This document shows positions 1 to 5,887 of a stretch of DNA of 18,440 nucleotides, piece after piece (the stretch's first letter is position 1; each line of letters begins with the position of its first letter). The notes below the pieces were generated by a model. That model had not been told where the DNA came from and searched no databases. It worked only from the letters and a program-made list of their open reading frames with translations. The stretch is taken from contig DNQP01000111.1 of assembly GCA_003500955.1 (NCBI GenBank), positions 1 through 18,440 on the forward strand. Direction: 5' to 3'. Position numbers and translations under genes: made by a program. Source of the DNA: Curvibacter sp. Lineage in GTDB: Bacteria > Pseudomonadota > Gammaproteobacteria > Burkholderiales > Burkholderiaceae_C.

Positions 1-285
1 GCACTGAAAACGAGGAGACCCCCTGTAGGCGCTGGCAACACAAGATGCATCGGCGCATTGATCGCGCTCCCGAAGCCATCGTGCTTGCTCTCGTTTGATC
101 TGCGATTGTTCTGCCGTTAGTTTCCTGTAGATCAGTGATAGCGCCTCGTCCATGAATGAGATTTTGGGCTCATCGCAGATCATGCGTTCTATCTTTGTCA
201 GATGCTTCGAGCAATCAAAGCTTGCTGCATACGCTGCGTGTGCCGCAAGCAAACAGAGCACCGCTAGTAATCTCTTTGCTGCCAT
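1..285 (-). CDS. LprI/DUF1311-like exported protein (partial, C-terminus off the left edge)
   Basis: Translating the minus strand from an ATG at 285 gives 95 codons open to the window edge. Residues 1-21 are a signal peptide (two Lys/Arg, a Leu/Ala core, cleavage probably at AYA-A). The mature part begins SFDC and carries the pattern of the lysozyme-inhibitor LprI N-terminal family: C25, an IERMIC stretch to C37, then an amphipathic LSLIYRKL...REQARWLRERDQC segment with C77 and C82. In that family the four cysteines form disulfides in the periplasm. A GGGAG ribosome site lies 6 nt before the ATG. It sits 30 nt downstream of the XRE gene on the same strand, but its GC content is visibly lower (about 50%), so it may have a separate origin. 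The last visible residues (AYRGSPRFQC) do not look like the usual family end; only this part is uncertain. Confidence 0.72.
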   Translation of the reverse strand, partial: MAAKRLLAVLCLLAAHAAYAASFDCSKHLTKIERMICDEPKISFMDEALSLIYRKLTAEQSQIKREQARWLRERDQCADASCVASAYRGSPRFQC

Positions 286-315
286 CTAACACTCCCTGTA
301 GTACCGCGACGCACC

Positions 316-1047
316 TTAGCGCCGCAACGCTGAAAACGCCTCGAACTCCCAACTCCGCATCGCCAGCACCAGCGTGTAGCCCTCGCGGTCCTTTTCGGGC
401 AGCTTCTGGTCGGTCTGGTGCTGTTGCGCGAAGTCCTGGGCCACGCGCTGCAGGCGCTCCACAAAAGAAGGGGCCAGGCTGCGGGCGATGCTGCCGTGCA
501 CCAGCAGCAGGCCTTCGCCATGGCCGTCGAAGCCACCGCTGTAATAGTCCAGCAGCGCATGCTCGCGGAAGAAGTCCATCACCGGGCCGTGCGGGCGCCA
601 GCGGAAGGTCTTGGCGAGCTTGAGGCGGTAGCGGTTGAGCGGGCGCAGCTCGATGATGCCCAGGCGGTCGAGCTGGGCGAGGTATTTCACGCCCTCGGCC
701 TCGCTCAGCCGGTAGGCCGCGGTGATCTGCTCCAGCGTCCACTGGCTCAGCACGCAGATGGCCACCAGCAAGAGCTTCTTGTCGGCTACCACGGCCTTCT
801 CCTGCGCCTGCGTCAGCTCGGCCAGCAGGGGCTGGGCGTCGGCCACGCGGCGCGCGAGCTCGGCAAAGTCCAGCTTGAGCGCGCGGCAGATCGCGTCGAT
901 GCGTGAGAGCGCCATGTCGCCCTTGGCCAGCATGCGCTTGACGCTGCTCTCGGCCATGTCCAGCTTCTGCGCCAGATCGGCATAGGTCATGTGCGCGGCC
1001 TTGAGTTCCTTCTTCAGGGCCAGGACGAGATCGGCGGTGGTGCTCAT
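316..1047 (-). CDS. XRE-family helix-turn-helix transcriptional regulator
   Basis: 243 residues from ATG 1047. A longer frame upstream (to 1170) has no regulator-like sequence, and MSTTADLV is a natural start. Residues 7-66 form a Cro/CI-type HTH: ALKKELKAAHMTYADLAQKL, then MAESSVKRML as recognition helix, then MALSRIDAICRALKLDFAEL. Residues about 95-145 look like a second winged-helix-like unit (TLEQITAAYRLSEAEGVKYL, then LGIIELRPLNRYRLKL). The last 100 residues are of unknown function, probably ligand sensing or dimerisation. It is divergent from the CREST hydrolase gene with 132 bp between starts, and a 19-bp palindrome lies 21 bp upstream of its ATG, so autoregulation and control of the divergent operon are plausible. 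The target is not known. Confidence 0.85.
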   Translation of the reverse strand: MSTTADLVLALKKELKAAHMTYADLAQKLDMAESSVKRMLAKGDMALSRIDAICRALKLDFAELARRVADAQPLLAELTQAQEKAVVADKKLLLVAICVLSQWTLEQITAAYRLSEAEGVKYLAQLDRLGIIELRPLNRYRLKLAKTFRWRPHGPVMDFFREHALLDYYSGGFDGHGEGLLLVHGSIARSLAPSFVERLQRVAQDFAQQHQTDQKLPEKDREGYTLVLAMRSWEFEAFSALRR

Positions 1048-1067
1048 GGGCGCTCCGTGCGGGGTGT

Positions 1068-1086
1068 GGTATCGATTATCGATACC
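1068..1086. promoter_or_regulatory. Perfect inverted repeat, candidate operator of the XRE regulator
   Basis: GGTATCGAT-T-ATCGATACC is a perfect 9-bp dyad with a 1-nt centre. It lies 21-39 bp upstream of the XRE ATG and 94 bp upstream of the divergent hydrolase start. Read on the minus strand it contains GATAAT, a good -10 hexamer, so a bound repressor would cover the promoter. No convincing -35 is seen. The operator role is inferred from position and symmetry. Confidence 0.5.
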
Positions 1087-1179
1087 CCCGGTAGACAAGG
1101 ACAGAGAAGTCGCATGAAATGACCCCGTGCGCGATGCGTGCGCCCCACACTGCGCCGCATGCCCACTCACGGAGTCTTC

Positions 1180-1947
1180 ATGTCACTCACCTTGTCCCGT
1201 ACCGAAGCCCTGCTGCTCGGTGCCCTCGCCCTGCTGGCCCTGTGGGCCGGCGTCGGCCCGCTCTTCGGATTGCATCTGGCCCAGGCCCCACACATTCACG
1301 ACTATGCCGACCAGCGCGCCTGGCTGGGCCTGCCCTGTGCGCTCGACGTGCTCAGCAATCTGCCCTTTGCGCTCTTCGGCCTCTGGGGCCCGCGCGTGCT
1401 GGGTCGCGTGCCCGCTGCGGCGCTGGACGGCACGCAGCGCGCCCTGGCCGCGCTCTTCTTCACGGGCCTGGTGCTCACGGCCTTCGCCTCGGGTTGGTAC
1501 CACGGGCGGGCCGACGATGCGGGTCTGTTCATCGACCGCGTGGGCATGAGCTTCGCGTTTGCCGGCCTGCTGGGCCTGGCTGTGGCCAGCCGCATCACGG
1601 CGCGCGCTGGCGCCTGGACGGCGCCGGTGGTGCTGCTCTGGGGCGTGCTCGGGGCTTGGGTCTGCTGGAAGCTCGGCAATCTGCTGCCCTGGGCCGTGCT
1701 GCAGGGCGCGGGGCTGGCGCTGCTGCTGGTCCTGTCGTGGCTGCACCCGCGGGGCTTGGCCGTGCGCTGGTGGCTCATCATCGTCATCTATGCCGCGGCC
1801 AAGCTCTGCGAGCTGGCCGATCACGTGATCTACGAGGCCACGGGGCAGCTCATCTCGGGCCACAGCCTCAAGCACCTCGTAGCCGCATTCGCCGCCTGGC
1901 CTGTCATCCGCACGCTACAGCAACTCGGGCAGAATGCCCGGCAATAA
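1180..1947 (+). CDS. CREST-superfamily (ceramidase-like) integral membrane hydrolase
   Basis: 255 residues with about seven hydrophobic segments. The start at ATG 1180 has GGAG 5 nt upstream; the in-frame ATG at 1138 lacks a site. The conserved CREST pattern (alkaline ceramidases and relatives) is visible: DVLSNLPF at 56-63, S104-x3-H108 in ASGWYH, D119 in FIDRVGM, and H228-x3-H232 in SGHSLKH. In this superfamily the His and Asp residues bind a metal and hydrolyse amide or ester bonds of lipids within the inner membrane. The early HDYADQR segment (40-46) is typical of the bacterial branch. It is 15 nt upstream of the LplT-PlsC gene and surely co-transcribed, which suggests membrane-lipid turnover. 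The actual substrate is unknown. Confidence 0.72.
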   Translation: MSLTLSRTEALLLGALALLALWAGVGPLFGLHLAQAPHIHDYADQRAWLGLPCALDVLSNLPFALFGLWGPRVLGRVPAAALDGTQRALAALFFTGLVLTAFASGWYHGRADDAGLFIDRVGMSFAFAGLLGLAVASRITARAGAWTAPVVLLWGVLGAWVCWKLGNLLPWAVLQGAGLALLLVLSWLHPRGLAVRWWLIIVIYAAAKLCELADHVIYEATGQLISGHSLKHLVAAFAAWPVIRTLQQLGQNARQ

Positions 1948-1962
1948 GAGGAGGAGACCATC

Positions 1963-3903
1963 TTGCGCGACTTAGACCAAGCCTGGCCTGAAGGGCAGCA
2001 GCCCGCGGCCCACGACGCCCATCCCAACCAGTTCGCCCTGCTCACGCAGCGCCGCTTCGGTCCTTTTTTCTGGACGCAGTTCTTCGGCGCCGGCAACGAC
2101 AACCTCTTCAAGTTCGCCTTCACGGTGATGGTCACCTACCAGCTCAGCGTCAGCTGGCTGCCGCCGGCGCTGGCTGGCCTGGTGATCGGCGCGCTATTCA
2201 TCCTCCCCTTCGTGCTGTTCAGCGCCACCAGCGGCCAGCTGAGCGACAAGTACGAGAAGACCAAGATGATCCGCTTCGTGAAGAACCTCGAGATCGTGAT
2301 CATGCTGATCGCGGCCTGGGGCTTCATCATGGCGAATGTGCCAGCGCTGCTGCTCTGCACCTTCCTCATGGGTCTGCACTCCACGCTCTTCGGTCCGGTG
2401 AAATACGCCTACCTGCCCGAGGTGCTGGGTGAGCGTGAGCTGACCGGCGGTAACGGCATGGTGGAGATGGGCACCTTCGTTGCCATCCTGCTCGGCAATG
2501 TGGCCGGCGGCCTGCTGGTGGCCATGCCCGAGGTGGGCGCGCAGAGCGTGGCTTTCGCCTGCGTGGCCGTGGCCGTGGCCGGGCGCTTCACGGCGGCGCG
2601 CATCCCGCCCGTGGGTGCCACCGACCCCGAGCTCAAGATCAACTGGAATCCGGTCACCGAAACCTGGCGCAACCTCAAGCTGGCCCACGGCAACATCGTC
2701 GTCTTCCGCTCGCTGCTGGGCATCAGCTGGATGTGGTTCTTCGGCGCCGTCTTCCTGAGCCAGTTCCCCAGCTTCGCCAAGGAGGTGCTCCACGGCAACG
2801 AGCAGGTGGCTTCGCTGCTGCTGGTGGTGTTCTCCATCGGTATCGGCATCGGCTCGCTGCTGTGCGAGATGCTGAGCCGCCGCCATGTGGAGATCGGCCT
2901 GGTGCCGCTGGGTGCCATCGGCATGAGCATCTTCGCCATCGACCTCTACTTTGCGTCCCGCAGCCTGCCGCCCTCGGAGCTGATGAGCCTCACAGCCTTC
3001 CTGGCCCAGCCGGCCCACTGGCGCGTCATGGCCGACCTGATGCTGCTCAGCCTCTTCGCGGGCCTGTACAGCGTGCCCATGTACGCGCTGATCCAGCTGC
3101 GCAGTCCGGCCACGCACCGCGCGCGCATCATCGCGGCCAACAACATCCTCAACGCCCTGTTCATGATCGCCAGCGCGCTGATCGCCGGGGCCCTGCTCTC
3201 GGCCAACGTGACCATCCCGCAGATCTTCTTCCTCACGGGCCTGGCCAATGCTGTGGTGGCGCTCTACATCTTCCTGCTGGTGCCTGAGTACCTGCTGCGC
3301 TTCGCGGCCTGGGTGCTCACGCACTTTGTCTACCGCTTCAAGGTGCGCGGCGAGCAGAACATCCCCACCAGCGGCGCTGCCATCCTGGCCTGCAACCACG
3401 TGAGCTTCATCGACCCGGTGCTGCTCATGGGCGCCAGCCCGCGGCCCATCCGCTTCATCATGGACCACCGCATCTTCAAGCTGCCAGTGCTGGGCTGGCT
3501 CTTCCGACTCGCCAAGGCCATTCCCATCGCCCCCAAGAGCGAAGACCCGCAGGCCTACGAGGCCGCCCTCAAGGCTGCCGTCGAAGTGCTGAAAGACGGC
3601 GAGCTGCTCGCCATCTTCCCCGAAGGCGGCATCACCCGCGACGGCACGCTGCAGGAATTCAAGGGCGGCATCATGAAGATCCTGGAGCAGCAACCCGTGC
3701 CCGTGATCCCCATGGCACTCACCAACCTCTGGGGCTCCTACTTCAGCCGCATCGAACTCGTGGGCGGCAAGCCGACGGCGATGAGCAAGCCGTTCCGGCG
3801 CGGGCTGTTCAATCGGGTGGGGTTGAATGTGGGGGAGCCGCTAATGGCCAGCGAGGTCGATCCGGAGGCGCTACGGGAGCGCGTCAAGAAACTCTTGGTG
3901 TAA
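1963..3903 (+). CDS. LplT-like MFS lysophospholipid transporter fused to PlsC-type 1-acyl-glycerol-3-phosphate acyltransferase
   Basis: 646 residues starting at TTG 1963; a strong AGGAGGAG site 6-7 nt upstream decides this rare start. Residues about 20-435 are a 12-helix major facilitator domain with motif A-like SGQLSDKYEKTK. Residues about 455-640 are a cytoplasmic PlsC domain with the catalytic HX4D motif (H479, D484 in NHVSFID) and the glycerophosphate-binding FPEGG motif (552-556). By family knowledge, LplT flips lysophospholipid inward and an acyltransferase re-acylates it. In many bacteria a third AMP-binding acyl-ACP synthetase domain (as in Aas) follows, but here the protein stops after PlsC, so acyl chains must come from acyl-ACP or acyl-CoA made elsewhere. 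It is the second gene of an operon with the CREST hydrolase. Confidence 0.88.
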   Translation: MRDLDQAWPEGQQPAAHDAHPNQFALLTQRRFGPFFWTQFFGAGNDNLFKFAFTVMVTYQLSVSWLPPALAGLVIGALFILPFVLFSATSGQLSDKYEKTKMIRFVKNLEIVIMLIAAWGFIMANVPALLLCTFLMGLHSTLFGPVKYAYLPEVLGERELTGGNGMVEMGTFVAILLGNVAGGLLVAMPEVGAQSVAFACVAVAVAGRFTAARIPPVGATDPELKINWNPVTETWRNLKLAHGNIVVFRSLLGISWMWFFGAVFLSQFPSFAKEVLHGNEQVASLLLVVFSIGIGIGSLLCEMLSRRHVEIGLVPLGAIGMSIFAIDLYFASRSLPPSELMSLTAFLAQPAHWRVMADLMLLSLFAGLYSVPMYALIQLRSPATHRARIIAANNILNALFMIASALIAGALLSANVTIPQIFFLTGLANAVVALYIFLLVPEYLLRFAAWVLTHFVYRFKVRGEQNIPTSGAAILACNHVSFIDPVLLMGASPRPIRFIMDHRIFKLPVLGWLFRLAKAIPIAPKSEDPQAYEAALKAAVEVLKDGELLAIFPEGGITRDGTLQEFKGGIMKILEQQPVPVIPMALTNLWGSYFSRIELVGGKPTAMSKPFRRGLFNRVGLNVGEPLMASEVDPEALRERVKKLLV

Positions 3904-3907
3904 CCAG
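3902..3907. repeat. Left copy of AACCAG flanking repeat
   Basis: Overlaps the TAA stop of the transporter-acyltransferase gene. A second copy is at 5299-5304. On the minus strand both read CTGGTT, so a GTT core stands at each end of the low-GC module. Confidence 0.4.
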
Positions 3908-3921
3908 TTGCTGACTATCGT

Positions 3922-3963
3922 CGCAGCTCAGGCTGCGGCCAGCCAGTAGCGTCGGCCCGCAGC
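3922..3963. repeat. Competing hairpins in the spacer between convergent genes
   Basis: CGCAGC (3922-3927) and GCTGCG (3932-3937) pair around a TCAG loop. Alternatively GCTGCGGCC (3932-3940) pairs with GGCCCGCAGC (3954-3963), leaving one bulged C. No T-run follows on either strand, so it is not a standard intrinsic terminator. On the minus strand, just after the HEPN-like stop codon, the spacer reads AACAATTCG, a short gap, then GCCGACGC, which resembles from memory the start of some integron attC sites. See findings. Confidence 0.45.
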
Positions 3964-3977
3964 GAATTGTTGGTGGC

Positions 3978-4421
3978 TTACACGCTAGGATTTGAAAAGA
4001 ATGCCGCCAGCATCAGCCTAACGGCCTTGTTCGCTTCTTCCTCAAGCTCCGGGCGTGTACCGTATTGCTGATCTACGGTAATTGCAGACTCGTCCAGCCG
4101 GAAATGTATGAGGCGATTCCGGCGGAGACGTAACTTCTGATACTCCTCGCCATAGCCAAGGCATTCGAGAAGTTCCTTCGAGTTTCCCTTAAAGCCTGAA
4201 ACCTCTGTTTCTAGGAGCTGTGCGTCCAGGACTGTATAGGCGAGGATGATTACCGCGACCCACGCTCCTGCGCAGTAGCAGGATTGAACCTCTGCCATTA
4301 GGGCGCAAGCTTGCTCGCTCACTAAGTACGAGGCTCGATCCTCGTGCTCTACGAGTTGGCTTTCAAACCAGTTTCTCCGCTGACTCCAGATTTGTTCTGA
4401 AGGTGGCTCTAAATGGTCCAT
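3978..4421 (-). CDS. HEPN-like protein, putative RNase partner of the TIR-like gene
   Basis: 147 residues from ATG 4421, 14 nt after the TIR gene stop, with AGGCGG about 4 nt upstream. A TTG at 4508 would add 29 residues and overlap the TIR gene by 73 nt; it has a GAGG 6 nt upstream, so the start is uncertain. The protein looks all-helical: a helix with SYLVSEQACALMAEVQSCY, a hydrophobic helix AWVAVIILAYTVLDAQLL (53-70), and after a gap LRLRRNRLIHF. R101-N-x3-H106 fits the Rx4H active-site motif of HEPN domains, which cut RNA in many toxins and defence proteins or, when inactive, serve as interaction modules. GC is about 50%, far below the flanking genes. The assignment rests on motif and helix pattern only. 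Confidence 0.55.
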   Translation of the reverse strand: MDHLEPPSEQIWSQRRNWFESQLVEHEDRASYLVSEQACALMAEVQSCYCAGAWVAVIILAYTVLDAQLLETEVSGFKGNSKELLECLGYGEEYQKLRLRRNRLIHFRLDESAITVDQQYGTRPELEEEANKAVRLMLAAFFSNPSV

Positions 4422-4435
4422 AAGCCGCCTAACGC

Positions 4436-5266
4436 TCAATTGAGTGCGCGGTTCATATCGATCTTGAACCCCGAAGCCGTAAGCTCCCGCGCTAATCTCA
4501 TTTTCCAACCCTCGCCTCGATCCATTGGCTCGTACACAAGGCCAAACACATCTGAAGGCATTTCGACATCACCTTTAATTAGTACAAGAGTTTTGGCGCG
4601 GCCGAGCTTCGCAGAGAAATAGCCTAACTCCAGCACGACATTTTGGCGAGGGCGATGACGCTTTTCCTCTTCCTTGCCAACGGGGTGTCCGAGATCGTCA
4701 GGTGTCATTAAGATGACCGCGAATCCTGCGCGGTCTGCAAATTCCTCGAACTTCTCGATAACAGTCATGCCGCGGTTGATTTGCTCTTGAAGAATGACTG
4801 GGGTTACACCGAGCTGCTCAAGGAAGCGAGCGACCGAATGTTTTGCGCCTTCGTCGTGCCCATGGACTAGAAAAACAGAGTTCGATTTGGGAAGTTCAGG
4901 TGTCGTCATCTTGTTGTCGAAACGCGTTGCTGACACGATCCCTTCTGTTCCAATCTCAGACTTCCACCGGCCTAGCAGACTGCCGGGAGAGTCAATAGAG
5001 CAAAGAAGGCTCACTATTCCAAGTTGGAAGGCTGTGGTTGATTGTCGACCAGGAGTTAATCGAGCTGACAGCGATCCATCATTAGAGACTGAGCCTTCCA
5101 GAAAGTACTCATACTGTCCCAGGTTAGGCTCGCTGATCTTCGCTGTGCCGGTGACTTTCTGGCCTTCTTGGCGTGCATCAAGCGTAAGTCCGCCATGATT
5201 TGTTCCAGCAATTGATCCGGTCCAGTACCCCGAGTAGTCGACCTTGCTTTTAGCCTCAGCGTTCAT
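4436..5266 (-). CDS. TIR-like (PF10137-type) effector with N-terminal lipocalin-like beta-rich domain
   Basis: 276 residues from ATG 5266, chosen because GGGAG lies 6 nt upstream; an in-frame ATG at 5293 lacks one. Residues 8-118 are beta-rich with two G-x-W motifs (GYW at 13-15, GRW at 99-101) and alternating polar strands, suggesting a lipocalin-like barrel. Residues 129-276 match the predicted nucleotide-binding TIR-like family: VFLVHGHDE (131-139), VARFLEQLGV, LMTPDD (186-191), RQNVVLELGYF (207-217), then GDVEMPSDVFG. E213 corresponds by motif to the catalytic Glu of TIR NADases in bacterial STING-TIR proteins. NAD+ cleavage on sensing infection is therefore plausible. It is followed by the HEPN-like gene on the same strand. 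The low GC contrasts with its neighbours. No cyclic-nucleotide synthase is nearby. Confidence 0.82.
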   Translation of the reverse strand: MNAEAKSKVDYSGYWTGSIAGTNHGGLTLDARQEGQKVTGTAKISEPNLGQYEYFLEGSVSNDGSLSARLTPGRQSTTAFQLGIVSLLCSIDSPGSLLGRWKSEIGTEGIVSATRFDNKMTTPELPKSNSVFLVHGHDEGAKHSVARFLEQLGVTPVILQEQINRGMTVIEKFEEFADRAGFAVILMTPDDLGHPVGKEEEKRHRPRQNVVLELGYFSAKLGRAKTLVLIKGDVEMPSDVFGLVYEPMDRGEGWKMRLARELTASGFKIDMNRALN

Positions 5267-5298
5267 GTTTGTCTCCCATGCTGCTGCGTGCATGCTAC

Positions 5299-5304
5299 AA
5301 CCAG
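5299..5304. repeat. Right copy of AACCAG flanking repeat
   Basis: Lies 33 nt beyond the TIR-like start codon and 25 nt before the flavin reductase GTG. It is identical to 3902-3907. The spacer between the two divergent starts is only 62 nt and no good promoter is seen for either gene. Confidence 0.4.
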
Positions 5305-5328
5305 ACCCAGACTTCTCATAGACGCCTT

Positions 5329-5871
5329 GTGAAAAAGCTTCCTCTCAACAAAGCCTTCACCCTGCTCGAACCCGGCCCTGTGGTGCTTGTCACCACGCAC
5401 GACGGCCAGCAGCCCAACATCATGACCATCTCCTGGACTATGGTCGTGGACTTCACGCCGGTGTTCGCTCTCACCACCGGGCCCTGGAACCACTCCTTTG
5501 CCGCGCTGCGCAAGAGCAAGGAATGCGTGATCGCCATTCCCACGGTGGACCTGCTGGACAAGGTGGTCGGTATCGGCACCTGTTCGGGGGCCGACACGGA
5601 CAAGTTCGCCAAATTCAAGCTCACGCCGATCAAGGCCAGCCAGGTGAAAGCACCGCTGATCCAGGAGTGCCTGGCGAACATCGAGTGCAAGCTGATCGAC
5701 TACAACCGCAAGCACGGCGTCGTCTTCCTGCAGGGCGTGGCCGGCTGGGTGGACGCCACGCGCAAGGAGCGGCGCATGCTGCACGCCGTGGGCGACGGTA
5801 CTTTCATCGCCGACGGCCGCAAGCTGTACCGGCGCAAGGCCATGCGGTCCAAGCTGCCGGCCGGGGTCTAA
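5329..5871 (+). CDS. Flavin reductase family protein (FMN-binding split barrel)
   Basis: 180 residues if started at GTG 5329 (VKKLPLNKAFTLLEPGPVVLVTT), where similarity to the family begins. In-frame ATG 5278 and TTG 5269 would add 17-20 residues that look unlike the family and may derive from the insertion junction. No start has a convincing ribosome site. The motifs PNIMTISWTMVVDFTPVFAL and GPWNHSFAALRKSKECVIAIP are typical of the COG1853 flavin reductase/flavoredoxin group, which binds FMN and passes electrons from NAD(P)H or a partner. It is probably cytosolic. It ends 16 nt from the stop codon of the convergent cytochrome gene. Partner and substrate are not evident. Confidence 0.82.
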   Translation: MKKLPLNKAFTLLEPGPVVLVTTHDGQQPNIMTISWTMVVDFTPVFALTTGPWNHSFAALRKSKECVIAIPTVDLLDKVVGIGTCSGADTDKFAKFKLTPIKASQVKAPLIQECLANIECKLIDYNRKHGVVFLQGVAGWVDATRKERRMLHAVGDGTFIADGRKLYRRKAMRSKLPAGV

Positions 5872-5887
5872 CGCGTGTCGCCGCGCC

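Larger units (their letters stand above)
3904..5298 (-). mobile_element. Candidate horizontally acquired two-gene module (TIR-like + HEPN-like)
   Basis: Across this stretch GC falls to roughly 45-58% in lines counted by eye, against about 67% in the adjoining transporter gene. Both genes run opposite to the plus-strand genes on each side. The hexamer AACCAG occurs at 3902-3907, overlapping the transporter stop codon, and again at 5299-5304, just upstream of the flavin reductase. Removing the interval from one copy to the other leaves the transporter stop followed 25 nt later by the flavin reductase GTG. No transposase, integrase or long terminal inverted repeat is present, so the mechanism is unknown and a 6-bp repeat alone could be chance. 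Confidence 0.42.

Noticed and set aside
2194..3693. Minus-strand open frame opposite the transporter-acyltransferase
   Set aside because: His/Gln/Glu-rich shadow with no motif; the plus strand has catalytic PlsC motifs.
3904..3977. Bidirectional intrinsic terminator between the convergent genes
   Set aside because: Hairpins are present, but no T-run follows on either strand, so it is recorded only as a dyad.
4436..5266. Complete CBASS operon
   Set aside because: The TIR-like domain is of CBASS-effector type, but no CD-NTase, Cap2/Cap3 or STING-like domain is in the window.
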